Shown here piece after piece: positions 1-8,603 of a stretch of 64,000 nucleotides of DNA (the first letter of the stretch is position 1; each line of letters begins with the position of its first letter). Below the pieces are notes generated by a model that worked only from the letters and a program-made list of their open reading frames with translations, ran no database searches and had not been told where the DNA came from. The translations under genes were made by a program, and so were the position numbers. Origin of the DNA: Enterocloster alcoholdehydrogenati (lineage in GTDB: Bacteria > Bacillota > Clostridia > Lachnospirales > Lachnospiraceae); assembly GCF_013282095.1 (NCBI RefSeq), contig NZ_BLTJ01000004.1:1-64000 (forward strand), given 5' to 3'.

Positions 1-467
1 CGCCGCAGTACATTATGTTCAATAACTGGAAATGGGTAAATACCTACCTTCCGCTGGTGATCCCATCCTTATTTGCGGCGGATACCTATTTTGTATTCAT
101 GCTGATCCAGTTCTTAAGAGGCGTTCCGAAGGAGCTGGAGGAGGCTGCAAAGATTGACGGCTGCAACACCTTAAAGACTCTGTGGTATGTGATTGTGCCA
201 ATGTTAAAGCCATCCCTGGTATCCTGTGCGCTGTTCCAGTTCATGTGGACCAACAATGACTTCCAGGGACCTTTAATCTATATCGCAGATATGCAGAAAT
301 ATACCAACTCCGTATACCTGCGTATGTCCATGGACGGAGACGTAGGCTTCCAGTGGAACAGAATCCTGGCAATGTCCCTGATCTCCATTATTCCTTCCCT
401 GGTAGTATTCTTCTGTGCACAGGACGCTTTCATCGACGGTATTGCAGCCGGCGGTGTTAAGGGTTAA
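1..467 (+). CDS. Carbohydrate ABC transporter permease, 3' part (MalG/CUT1 type)
   Basis: This is the C-terminal part of an inner-membrane permease; the gene starts before the window and the reading frame is open from base 3. The EAA loop that docks onto the ATPase is visible as EEAAKIDGCNTLKTLWYVIV, with hydrophobic segments before and after it and the usual short C-terminal tail ending in GGVKG. CUT1 permeases of this type import oligosaccharides together with a binding protein and a second permease that would lie upstream. The downstream genes are pectin-active enzymes, so the substrate is probably a rhamnogalacturonan fragment; that is inference from context only. Confidence 0.9.
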   Translation, partial: PQYIMFNNWKWVNTYLPLVIPSLFAADTYFVFMLIQFLRGVPKELEEAAKIDGCNTLKTLWYVIVPMLKPSLVSCALFQFMWTNNDFQGPLIYIADMQKYTNSVYLRMSMDGDVGFQWNRILAMSLISIIPSLVVFFCAQDAFIDGIAAGGVKG

Positions 468-505
468 ATTTTATAGTGATTGATGTCAGCATAAAGCCAG
501 CGATG

Positions 506-543
506 AGGGACTGCCTGTTTTCGACAGTCCCTTGTGTATTTTT
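506..543 (+). terminator. Terminator-like hairpin after the permease
   Basis: AGGGACTG (506-513) pairs perfectly with CAGTCCCT (525-532) around an 11-nt loop and is followed by a T-rich stretch. It lies between the permease stop and the ribosome-binding site of the GH2 gene. It could end the transporter transcript or act as a partial terminator that lowers expression of the enzyme genes relative to the transporter. Confidence 0.7.
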
Positions 544-556
544 AAAGGAGCCAGAT

Positions 557-2389
557 ATGAAAGAGAAAAGACGTTTTGATGAAGGATTTGATAATATTCT
601 GATCTATGATTATGATCAGGCTTATCAGGATGGGAATAGGATTTCAGGAGAACTTTTGCCGACTGCGGGAAACCGGCCAGTAGTATCTTTAAACGGAGAA
701 TGGCACTTTTGCCCTGATGTATTTAACAGCATGGTAAGGAGCCGCTGGTTTGAAGAAACCAGGGTGAACAGGGATGGCCTGCCTTTGCCCTATGATTTTG
801 ATTTTGAAAAATGGGATACTGTTTCAGTACCCGGAGTATGGAATAATCAGAAAGCGGAATATGCGCTGTATGAAGGTCCTGGCATTTATTTTACAATCTT
901 TGATTATGAGAGGAAACCGAAAAAACGTGTATTTTTACGAATGGAAGCTGCTAATTATGAAACTAGAATCTGGCTTAACAGTGTATATCTTGGACGTCAT
1001 CTGGGAGGATTTACTCCCTTTGCAGCAGAGATTACAGAATATTTGAAGAGTCAGGGAAATCGACTGATGATCCTTGCCGACAATACCAGAAAGGGGGAAC
1101 AGGTGCCATCTGTCCACTATGACTGGTTTAACTATGGCGGAATCCATAGGGGAGTAGAACTGATAGAAACGCCGGATATCTGTATACGTAGTGTTTTTCT
1201 TCAGCTTTCACCAGATAAAGAACAAACCCTGGAATACCGATTGTACCTTTCTGTAAACAGCGGAGAAATGATTGAAAAAGAGGCCGAGATTGTGATCAAG
1301 GAGTTGGGGCAGGGCTGGAAGGTTCGCTGCGAAAAGGGAGAAAACGGAGAATGGAAAGCTGCAGGCTGCCTTGATATAGATGAGAGCTGTTTAAAGCTGT
1401 GGAGTCCGGAACAGCCGTTCCTTTATCATGTAACGGTTTCCTGCGGCAACGATGTATTCCGGGATACGGTTGGATTCAGACGGATTACGTCTCAAAACCG
1501 TCAGATCTTTTTAAATGGAAAACAGATATTTTTACGGGGAATGTGCGTACATGAAGAAAGTGCTATCCATCTGCGTTCCATGACAGAGGATGAGATGGAG
1601 GAAACACTTAAAGCGGCTAAAGAACTGGGCTGTAATTTTCTGAGGCTTACTCACTATCCTCATAACGAGAGAATGGCAAAACTGGCGGACCGGATGGGAA
1701 TTATGTTGTGGGAAGAAATACCGGTGTACTGGGCGCTGGAATTTGAAAACCCCAAAACCATGGCAGATGCAAAGGGGCAGCTTTGTGAGTTAATTCTGCG
1801 GGATTGGAACCGCGCCAGCGTAATCATTTGGTCTGTGGGAAATGAGAATCCGGATACAGATGCCAGATATCATTTTATGAAAACCTTAGTAGATACGGCA
1901 AGAGAACTGGATCAGAGCCGTCTGATTGGAGCGGCCTGTCTGATAGATGTAGAAACCCATCGGATTAAAGACCGGCTGCTGTCCTGTCTGGATGTGGCGG
2001 GAATCAATGAGTATTACGGTTGGTATTTAAAAGATTATGGCGAGCTTAGAGATATATTGGATCATTATGATGGAGAGAAACCTATTATCGTAACGGAGAC
2101 AGGAGCAGAGGCAGCTCTGGGGATTCGTGGCTCAGCGACCCAGGTCTATACAGAGGAGTGTCAGGCCGCTATTTATGAAAAACAGTTTGAGATTCTATTT
2201 TCATATCCATTTATCCGTGGAATTACACCATGGATTCTCTATGATTATGCATCCATGCGCAGAGCCAATGTGCTGCAAAAGGGGTATAACCTAAAAGGCC
2301 TGATAGGTTCGGATCACAGGAGCCGGAAACTTGCGTGGAATGTGGTAAAGAGGGCTTATGAGAGAAAGGAGCGGGAGGAAAATGGATAA
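557..2389 (+). CDS. Glycoside hydrolase family 2 (beta-glucuronidase / beta-galactosidase-like)
   Basis: A 610-residue retaining glycosidase. The ATG at 557 is chosen because AAAGGAG (544-550) lies six bases upstream; the frame extends further 5' without a better site. Family 2 layout is visible: an N-terminal sugar-binding jelly-roll (residues about 40-200, with SLNGEWHF and VSVPGVWNN), an Ig-like middle domain, and a TIM barrel from about residue 290. In the barrel VGNENPD carries the acid/base Glu (about E430) and VTETGAE the nucleophile (about E514). The length matches GH2 beta-glucuronidases, but exact sugar specificity cannot be read from sequence. The gene overlaps the start of the esterase gene by 8 bp, indicating translational coupling. 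The protein has no signal peptide, so it should act on imported oligosaccharides in the cytoplasm. Confidence 0.85.
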   Translation: MKEKRRFDEGFDNILIYDYDQAYQDGNRISGELLPTAGNRPVVSLNGEWHFCPDVFNSMVRSRWFEETRVNRDGLPLPYDFDFEKWDTVSVPGVWNNQKAEYALYEGPGIYFTIFDYERKPKKRVFLRMEAANYETRIWLNSVYLGRHLGGFTPFAAEITEYLKSQGNRLMILADNTRKGEQVPSVHYDWFNYGGIHRGVELIETPDICIRSVFLQLSPDKEQTLEYRLYLSVNSGEMIEKEAEIVIKELGQGWKVRCEKGENGEWKAAGCLDIDESCLKLWSPEQPFLYHVTVSCGNDVFRDTVGFRRITSQNRQIFLNGKQIFLRGMCVHEESAIHLRSMTEDEMEETLKAAKELGCNFLRLTHYPHNERMAKLADRMGIMLWEEIPVYWALEFENPKTMADAKGQLCELILRDWNRASVIIWSVGNENPDTDARYHFMKTLVDTARELDQSRLIGAACLIDVETHRIKDRLLSCLDVAGINEYYGWYLKDYGELRDILDHYDGEKPIIVTETGAEAALGIRGSATQVYTEECQAAIYEKQFEILFSYPFIRGITPWILYDYASMRRANVLQKGYNLKGLIGSDHRSRKLAWNVVKRAYERKEREENG

Positions 2390-3600
2390 GAGGATTGTAT
2401 TATCTCTTTTTGACCGTACACTGGCAGAAAAAGAGCCTGAGCTTGGGATTCCAGAGCTGACAGACGGTTTTCAGTTCTATGGAGGAGGCTGTGCTGGTGG
2501 GATGTTTCCTGTTAGTTTTTTTTTCGGAAGTCTTAGATCCGGGCACATGGAAGATTCATATTGCTTTCAGAGCCCTAACAGATGTGAAGATGCTATATGT
2601 GTTTACGGGAAGAAAGCAGTTAAGGGAGATTCTTACGCTAAAGAAAGGTCAGAAATTTGAGGGAACGTATTTTCAAAACCTAGCTCCTATTGTTCCGCGT
2701 CATTTTGATCGAATATACCATGCAGAGCGGCTGTTTATTACAATTTGCACTCAGAATCCGGAGGCAATAGAGATAGTGGAATGCTATGGCGCAAAGGAAC
2801 AGGTACCAGTGATATGGCTGGCCGGAGATTCTACAGTTACGGATCAGCCGGGAGTGATCCCATATGATCCGGGAGCTGTCTTTTCTTCCTGGGGACAATG
2901 TCTGCCTGCATTTTTAGCAGATCCTATAGCGTTAGATAATCAAGCACATTCGGGATTAACCACAGAAACGTTTCGTTCGGAAGGGCATATGGATCTGATT
3001 AAACAGCGGATTCATCCTGACGATATGGTTCTATTTCAGTTTGGCCATAATGACCAGAAATTACCTCATTTGCTGGCAGACAGAGAATATCCTGAAAATC
3101 TCAGGCGTTTCATAGAAGATGTTCGGGAATTTGGGGCACAACCGGTTCTTGTGACACCTCTGAGCCGGAATATCTGGTCTAAGGAAGGGCGGTATCTGGA
3201 ACTTTTGGGAGCCCATGCTCAGGCGGTACGGAATGTTGGGGAAAAGGAAGCTGTTTTTGTTATAGATCTTCATGAGTATTCTAAAAACTTGATTTTTAGG
3301 GAAGGAGCGGGAAAATCCTGCAGATATTTTCATCCGGGAGATTATACGCATACCTGTGAATATGGGGCATATCGTGTTGCAGGATGGATGGCTGGAGAAC
3401 TAAAGAAATTATTTGCACAGAAATTTCGGCATATGAAGGAATCGGTGAAATTTGAACCGCCGGAAGATCACTGGCAGCAATTTGGCGGTCACAAAGCAGT
3501 CTGTGGGGGAAACCGCCAGGAGGAACAGTTTGATTATATAGAAAAATCCAGTACGGATCTGGTAGCAGCAATTCAAAAAGCGCTGGCAGGCAGGGAATAG
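2382..3600 (+). pseudogene. Rhamnogalacturonan acetylesterase-like SGNH hydrolase, frameshifted at T9
   Basis: Two overlapping frames together encode one SGNH-fold esterase of about 405 residues. The first begins at ATG 2382 (MDKRIVLSLFDRT) and reads through to GGCAGGMFPVSF. The rest lies in the +1 frame from about 2525 (SEVLDPGTWKIHIAFRAL) to the stop at 3600. The switch falls on nine consecutive T at 2516-2524; with eight T the two halves join seamlessly. The catalytic half is intact: the Ser block AGDSTVTDQPG, the FGHNDQK block, and the Asp/His pair in the DYTHTCEYGAY segment, which resembles CE12 rhamnogalacturonan acetylesterases (YesT/YesY type). It would remove acetyl groups from rhamnogalacturonan oligosaccharides. 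It may be a true pseudogene, a slippage-expressed gene or an assembly error in the homopolymer. Confidence 0.8.
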
Positions 3601-3609
3601 AGGTCAAGA

Positions 3610-4626
3610 ATGATGATAGATTTTAACAGAACGCAGATAGAGGAAATGATAGATCGTATCGTAAAACGCACTATGGAAATGGATATGGCCTGGAATTGGC
3701 AGTGCGGAGTTGCGTATTATGGTGTCTGCAGGGCATATGAAAAGACGAAAAAAGAGGAGTATCTGGAACTTTTAAAAAGTCGTATCGATGAATTTATCTG
3801 CCTAGGTATTCCTGAGCAGTGGACGGTGAACAGCTGTGCCATGGGCCATTGTCTGATTAATCTGTATGATGCAACTGGGGATGAGGGGTACTGGGAGTTG
3901 CTAAAGAGTAAGATTGGTTATCTGCAAAATGAAGCTCCGCGTTTTGGCGATGCAGTTTTGCAGCACACGGTTTCAACCGGAAATGATTTTCCGGAGCAGT
4001 GCTGGGCAGACACTTTGTTTATGGCAGCCTATTTTATGCTGCGAATGGGTGTAAAGGAAGGGAACGAGGATTTGATCAATGATGCATTAAATCAGTATTA
4101 TTGGCATATTAAGTATTTACAAAATAAGGATTCTGGACTATGGTACCATGGGTACAATAATAAAACAAAGGACCATATGTCAGGGATCTACTGGGGAAGA
4201 GCCAATGCATGGGCTGCTTATACTATGGCTTGTGTGGGAAAATTCCTACCGGAAAACTATCTTTATCCCCAGTATATGGATATTTCGGGAGCGCTGGATG
4301 AGCAGTTGACTGCATTAAAGGGGATTCAGACGAAACATGGCCTGTGGAGAACCATTTTAGATGACTCGGAATCCTATGAGGAAGTTTCTGCCTCTTGCGG
4401 CATCAGTGCGGCTATGGTGGTAAAGGGAAATATTTTCCATAAAAAATATATACAAAGGGCTCTTGACGGTATTATTCCTCAGATAGCTTCCAGCGGAAAG
4501 GTGATGAATGTATCTGCAGGAACGGCAGTGATGAGGGATCGGGATGGATACAGAAAAATTACCAGAGACTGGATCCAGGGCTGGGGACAGGGATTGGCTT
4601 TGGCATTTTTTTCGGAACTCTTGTAA
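3610..4626 (+). CDS. GH105 unsaturated rhamnogalacturonyl hydrolase
   Basis: A 338-residue protein of the GH88/GH105 (alpha/alpha)6-barrel family (YteR/YesR). It hydrolyses the unsaturated galacturonyl end left by rhamnogalacturonan lyases. Recognisable features are the start region with WNWQCGVAYYGVCRAYE, the CWADTLFMAAYF segment whose Asp (about residue 134) corresponds to the general acid/base, GIYWGRANAWAAY, and the closing DWIQGWGQGLALAFF. There is no signal peptide, so action on imported fragments in the cytoplasm is expected. ATG 3613 is an equally possible start. It follows the esterase by 9 bp and ends 36 bp before the left end of the mobile element, so it is the last gene of the pectin operon. 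Confidence 0.9.
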   Translation: MMIDFNRTQIEEMIDRIVKRTMEMDMAWNWQCGVAYYGVCRAYEKTKKEEYLELLKSRIDEFICLGIPEQWTVNSCAMGHCLINLYDATGDEGYWELLKSKIGYLQNEAPRFGDAVLQHTVSTGNDFPEQCWADTLFMAAYFMLRMGVKEGNEDLINDALNQYYWHIKYLQNKDSGLWYHGYNNKTKDHMSGIYWGRANAWAAYTMACVGKFLPENYLYPQYMDISGALDEQLTALKGIQTKHGLWRTILDDSESYEEVSASCGISAAMVVKGNIFHKKYIQRALDGIIPQIASSGKVMNVSAGTAVMRDRDGYRKITRDWIQGWGQGLALAFFSELL

Positions 4627-4662
4627 AAAAAGAAGAGTCAACTTCACAAATATTTTAGAAAT

Positions 4663-4675
4663 TATTAGCACTCAA
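4663..4675. repeat. attL: 13-bp direct repeat TATTAGCACTCAA
   Basis: This copy is identical to 28585-28597 and marks the left junction between chromosome (GH105 side) and ICE. It contains TTAGCACTC, the left arm of a CIRCE element, but here no right arm follows, so this copy is an orphan half-operator. Confidence 0.85.
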
Positions 4676-4799
4676 CTCTTGTTATTACAGCGTAGCTTTT
4701 GTCTTAGTTCATAGAGTGCCGTAAAGTGCCTATTTACAGGCTTTTCACGGGTTTTATGAATTTATCACATTTCATCAAAAATCGTCAATATACAAAAAT

Positions 4800-4822
4800 T
4801 TGGTGTCAAAATTGGTGTCAAA
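4800..4822 (+). repeat. Tandem TTGGTGTCAAA motifs at the left ICE end (probable integrase arm sites)
   Basis: TTGGTGTCAAA occurs at 4800-4810 and 4812-4822, spaced 12 bp. The same 11-mer is present twice near the right end (28483-28504). Paired direct repeats near both ends are the usual arrangement of arm-type sites bound by the N-terminal domain of Tn916/lambda-class integrases; binding itself is inferred. Confidence 0.7.
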
Positions 4823-4888
4823 TAACCTTGATTTGAGATTTTGATGAGTAACACATCAGTATAAAAAATTGAATATTTCATAGACTAT

Positions 4889-4949
4889 GGAACGCCTAAC
4901 ATGACGTTCCTTTTCTATTTCCAGCCGTTCTTATTGGACGGCTATTTTA
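4889..4949 (+). promoter_or_regulatory. Two leader hairpins upstream of the adhesin gene, the second terminator-like
   Basis: GGAACG (4889-4894) pairs with CGTTCC (4905-4910), and AGCCGT (4923-4928) pairs with ACGGCT (4938-4943). The second stem is followed by ATTTTATT. They lie between the left ICE end and the adhesin ribosome-binding site (AAAGGAG, 4962-4968), so they could attenuate adhesin transcription. The remainder of 4676-4888 holds only the arm repeats and A+T-rich sequence. Confidence 0.5.
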
Positions 4950-4978
4950 TTACCCAAAATGAAAGGAGCATTAGATTT

Positions 4979-7900
4979 ATGAAAAAGACATGGAAACGAT
5001 TGTGTACGGGCTTCTTAGCTCTTGCAACTGTCGTTACTGCTTTACCGACTACACCCGTTCATGCAGAAAGTAAGCAATACTGGACGGAGTCAAAAGAGCG
5101 TGTCGGTATCGTTGAAAAAGTAATGAATGACGGTTCGATTGGTTCTACCTTTAATGAGGGACATTTAACCGTTGAGGGCGAGGACGCTTACTGTATCGAC
5201 ATCAATACAGATTTTAAGAATGGCTACAAGACCAGAGCTGACGCAAGCTCACGCATGAGTATCGACCAGATAAGCGACGTTGCCTTATCTATCGAATATG
5301 TAAAACAGTACACAGACAGCCACAGCGGAATAAGCAAAAATCACGCTTACCTTTTAAGACAGCTTGTAGTCTGGCAGAGATTGAGCGTACATCTTGGCTG
5401 GCAATGTGATAACGTGCGAGCTTCTTATGATGAAATTCCAAAGGCTACGCAGGACGAAGTTTTCGCTGGTGCAAAAGCCTTTGTCAAAGAGAATAAGGGA
5501 CGCTATGAATGTGGCGGTTATATCTACTCTGGCGAGGGGCAGGAATTGGGACAATTCTGGGCGAAGCTGAATGTCGGAAATGCGAAACTGCAAAAGACTT
5601 CCAGTAATACCAGCATTACAGACGGTAACGGAAATTACTCTGTCGCTGGTGCGACATACGGTGTCTTTTCTGATAAGGACTGCACGAAACAGCTTGCCAC
5701 CCTTACGACTGATGAAAACGGAAATACAGATATTGTAGAGGTAAAAGCAGGCACAGTCTATATCAAGGAATTATCCGCACCAGCAGGATATAAAGTGGAT
5801 AAAACTGTATATTCCTTAAAGGTTGAAGCTGGAAAGACAGCAACCTTGAAAGTATCAGATACACCGAAAGTAACGGACACTTTGATTGAGCTTTTCAAGA
5901 TTGATATGGAAACACAGAAAGACAATCCGCAGGGGAACGCTTCTTTAGCAGGTGCGGAATTTACATGGAAGTATTATGCTGGCTTCTATAACAAAGACAA
6001 TCTCCCTGCCGAAGCTACTCGTACATGGGTTACAAAGACAATCGCTGAAACTGACAGCGACGGGACAACTCATTACATCACAAAATTAACGGACGCATAC
6101 AAGGTATCTGGCGACAGCTTCTATATGCAGGACGGCAAAGCGGTTCTTCCACTTGGGACACTAACCGTTGAGGAAACAAAAGCTCCAAACGGTTACTTGT
6201 TAGACGGTGCATATATGCAGGCTGGCGATAAGTCCGAACAGATTAAGGGCTTATATGTAACACAGATTACCGAGGACGGCGACCTTGCCGTACTATCTGG
6301 AAGTAACCAGTTTTCCGTATCAGACAAGGTTATCCGTGGCGGTGTGAAAATTCAGAAACGAGATTTAGAAACGAGCGATACAAAGCCACAAGGAAGTGCC
6401 ACTTTGAAAGATACTGCTTTTGACATCATTTCCTTAAATGATAATTCTGTTTTGGTTGAGGGCAAGTTATACAAGAAAAATGAAGTGGTAAAGACTATTC
6501 ATACAGACCTTGAGGGTGTCGCTTCTACTTCTGCTGACCTTTTACCTTATGGAAACTTCCGTATCGTTGAAAGTGAAGCTCCCGACGGTTACTTAACTGA
6601 CGGTGCGAAACCGATTGATTTTACAATCACAGAAAACGGAAAAATCGTGGACTTAACCGACGAAGCCCATTCTATCTACAATCAGATTAAGCGTGGAGAT
6701 ATTGAGGGTGTAAAAATCGGTGCAGGCACACACAAGCGTCTTGCTGATGTTCCCTTTAGGATCACAAGCAAGACAACGGGCGAAAATCATGTTGTGGTAA
6801 CTGATGATAACGGGCAGTTCTCCACTTCTTCTGAATGGGCTTCACATAAGCACAATACTAACGCAGGCAAGACAAGCGAGGACGGTGTATGGTTTGGAAC
6901 TTCTGAACCAGACGACAGCAAGGGTGCATTACCTTATGATACCTACATCATTGAAGAATTACGCTCTGATAGTAACAAAGGCTTTGAACTTATCCCACCT
7001 TTTGAAATCGTGGTATCAAGAAATAACCTTGTGATTGATTTAGGAACGCTGACTGATGAATACGAAAAAGAAATTTCTATCCATACCACAGCGACCAGCA
7101 AGGACGGCGAAAAAACTATCCTTGCAGGAAAAGAGATTACGATTGTTGATACTGTAAAATTGGACGGACTTACAAAAGGCACAAAATATCAGCTCAAAGG
7201 CTGGCAGATGTTAAAGGAAGAAAACGCAGAACTTCTTATTGACGGGAAACGTGTAGAAAACGATTATACCTTTGTCGCTGATGATGAGGAAATGAAAGTG
7301 GAAATTTCCTATACATTCAATGCGTCTGCTTTAGGTGGCAAAAACCTTGTTACCTTTGAAGAATTGTATGATTTAAGCAATCCAGACGAACCCGTAAAAG
7401 TTGCAGAACACAAAGACATTGAGGACGACGGGCAAACGGTACTTATCACAGAGCGTATCATCAAGATACATACGACCGCTACCGATAAGGACGGCAACAA
7501 AGAGCTTGAAGCAGGAAAAGACGTTACAATCATTGATACCGTAACCTTAGAGGGCTTAGAAATCGGTACACAGTACAAACTTGTGGGCTGGCAGATGTTG
7601 AAAGAAGAAAATGCAGAACTTCTTATCAATGGAAAGCGTGTGGAAAGCGATTATACGTTTACCGCTGACAGCAAAACTATGAAAGTGGAAGTTGCTTTTA
7701 CGTTTGACGCTACTTCTCTTGACGGCAAACAGCTTGTAACTTTTGAAGAATTATATGATTTGAGCAATCCAGACGAGCCGAAGAAAGTTACCGAGCATAA
7801 GGATATTGAGGATAAGGGACAGACGATTACCTTTAAGGAAAAGTCAGAAGAACCAGAAAAACCCGAAACGCCACCGACACCAGAAAAGCCTAACAGACCT

Positions 7901-8023
7901 AGCGACAGTCCCAAAACGGGCGATAACACCAACCTTTACGGACTGCTTGCACTTCTTATGACTTCTGGTGCTGGGCTGGCAGGTATCTTCTTCTACAAAC
8001 GCCGTAAAATGAAGAAATCATAA
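4979..8023 (+). CDS. Thioester/SpaA/VaFE-repeat cell-wall-anchored adhesin
   Basis: A 1014-residue surface protein. The ATG at 4979 follows AAAGGAG by ten bases and opens a signal peptide (MKKTWKRLCTGFLALATVV, cleaved near VHAES). Residues about 40-190 form a TQXA/thioester domain: Cys72 (AYCIDIN) and Gln128 (LRQLVVW) are placed to form the internal thioester that can bind host surfaces covalently. SpaA/Cna-B type modules follow with E-box motifs ELSAPAGY, ETKAPNGY and ESEAPDGY, which normally support isopeptide cross-links. Residues about 699-950 hold two VaFE repeats, near copies of each other (GWQMLKEENAELLI and LVTFEELYDLSNPDEP occur twice). The C-terminus has SPKTG, a hydrophobic helix and a KRRKMKKS tail, i.e. 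a sortase signal of the SPxTG rather than LPxTG type. No sortase gene is present in the element. Confidence 0.92.
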   Translation: MKKTWKRLCTGFLALATVVTALPTTPVHAESKQYWTESKERVGIVEKVMNDGSIGSTFNEGHLTVEGEDAYCIDINTDFKNGYKTRADASSRMSIDQISDVALSIEYVKQYTDSHSGISKNHAYLLRQLVVWQRLSVHLGWQCDNVRASYDEIPKATQDEVFAGAKAFVKENKGRYECGGYIYSGEGQELGQFWAKLNVGNAKLQKTSSNTSITDGNGNYSVAGATYGVFSDKDCTKQLATLTTDENGNTDIVEVKAGTVYIKELSAPAGYKVDKTVYSLKVEAGKTATLKVSDTPKVTDTLIELFKIDMETQKDNPQGNASLAGAEFTWKYYAGFYNKDNLPAEATRTWVTKTIAETDSDGTTHYITKLTDAYKVSGDSFYMQDGKAVLPLGTLTVEETKAPNGYLLDGAYMQAGDKSEQIKGLYVTQITEDGDLAVLSGSNQFSVSDKVIRGGVKIQKRDLETSDTKPQGSATLKDTAFDIISLNDNSVLVEGKLYKKNEVVKTIHTDLEGVASTSADLLPYGNFRIVESEAPDGYLTDGAKPIDFTITENGKIVDLTDEAHSIYNQIKRGDIEGVKIGAGTHKRLADVPFRITSKTTGENHVVVTDDNGQFSTSSEWASHKHNTNAGKTSEDGVWFGTSEPDDSKGALPYDTYIIEELRSDSNKGFELIPPFEIVVSRNNLVIDLGTLTDEYEKEISIHTTATSKDGEKTILAGKEITIVDTVKLDGLTKGTKYQLKGWQMLKEENAELLIDGKRVENDYTFVADDEEMKVEISYTFNASALGGKNLVTFEELYDLSNPDEPVKVAEHKDIEDDGQTVLITERIIKIHTTATDKDGNKELEAGKDVTIIDTVTLEGLEIGTQYKLVGWQMLKEENAELLINGKRVESDYTFTADSKTMKVEVAFTFDATSLDGKQLVTFEELYDLSNPDEPKKVTEHKDIEDKGQTITFKEKSEEPEKPETPPTPEKPNRPSDSPKTGDNTNLYGLLALLMTSGAGLAGIFFYKRRKMKKS

Positions 8024-8078
8024 GGCAGTAACGGTATGAAGAAAGAAAAATCACGCTCTCCGCCGAATCGGTCAAACG

Positions 8079-8209
8079 GCAGACTTCCGCTTATTCTGGC
8101 TTGTCTGCCTACAACCTGCAAGAACACGGATAGTCAAGGGTGCGTAAGCATTGATTTTACCCTTTACTATCTGGGGGATTGCTGGTACTTCCCAAACCGC
8201 CAGAATAAG
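8079..8209 (+). ncRNA. Candidate structured leader RNA upstream of the DUF961 genes
   Basis: GCAGAC (8079-8084) pairs with GTCTGC (8103-8108), enclosing an 18-nt loop. Within that loop CTTATTCTGGC (8090-8100) is exactly complementary to GCCAGAATAAG (8199-8209), so an H-type pseudoknot or two alternative folds are possible. A third helix, AAGGGT (8136-8141) with ACCCTT (8159-8164), lies between. The gap 8024-8261 precedes the first gene of the transfer operon, so a leader controlling operon read-through is plausible. An open frame of 92 codons crosses this region but shows no protein signature. Confidence 0.45.
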
Positions 8210-8261
8210 AAATCACAATCAAAAAACTTATCAAATATAGAAAGAAACGAGGTAAAACAAT

Positions 8262-8588
8262 ATGGAAATGAAATATGTCGTGCCAGATATGGCACAGTCT
8301 TTTGGAACTCTTGAATTTGCAGGCGAAAGTGAGCCAGTCTTTGAAAGAGATAAAAATAACCGCAGGGTCTTAGCCAGACGAAGCTATAACCTTTATTCTG
8401 ACGTACAGAAAGGCGAAAATGTTGTCGTAGAAATTCCCGTGCAGGCAGGCGAAAAGAAGTTCAAGTATGAGCAGAAAGTAAAACTTGTCAATCCGAAGTT
8501 ATACGGCAGAGGTTACGCAATCGGGGATATGGGACATACCGATTATGTGTTAGTTGCTGATGATATTATAGCAGTTGAAGAAAAGTAA
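8262..8588 (+). CDS. DUF961 family protein (Tn916 Orf23-like)
   Basis: A 108-residue protein from ATG 8262, preceded by ACGAGGT. It belongs to the DUF961 family that opens the transfer region of Tn916-type elements. Visible family features are MEMKYVVPDMAQSFGTLEFAG at the start, a VLARRSYNLYSD segment and the ending DYVLVADDIIAVEE. The precise function of DUF961 proteins is not established; ICE homologues include helicase-processivity proteins that help the relaxase during plasmid-like replication of the element. It is cotranscribed with the paralogue 15 bp downstream. Confidence 0.88.
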   Translation: MEMKYVVPDMAQSFGTLEFAGESEPVFERDKNNRRVLARRSYNLYSDVQKGENVVVEIPVQAGEKKFKYEQKVKLVNPKLYGRGYAIGDMGHTDYVLVADDIIAVEEK

Positions 8589-8603
8589 AGGAGTGAAGAA
8601 TTT

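Noticed and set aside
2479-3600. Independent start of the esterase at ATG 2479
   Set aside because: No ribosome-binding site is present and the first about 15 residues make no sense for the family; the sense N-terminus lies in the other frame from 2382, so a frameshift at T9 explains it better.
8036-8314. 92-codon plus-strand frame between the adhesin and the first DUF961 gene
   Set aside because: It overlaps the DUF961 start by 53 bases in another frame, has no protein-family signature and has unusual composition; the region is better explained as a structured leader.
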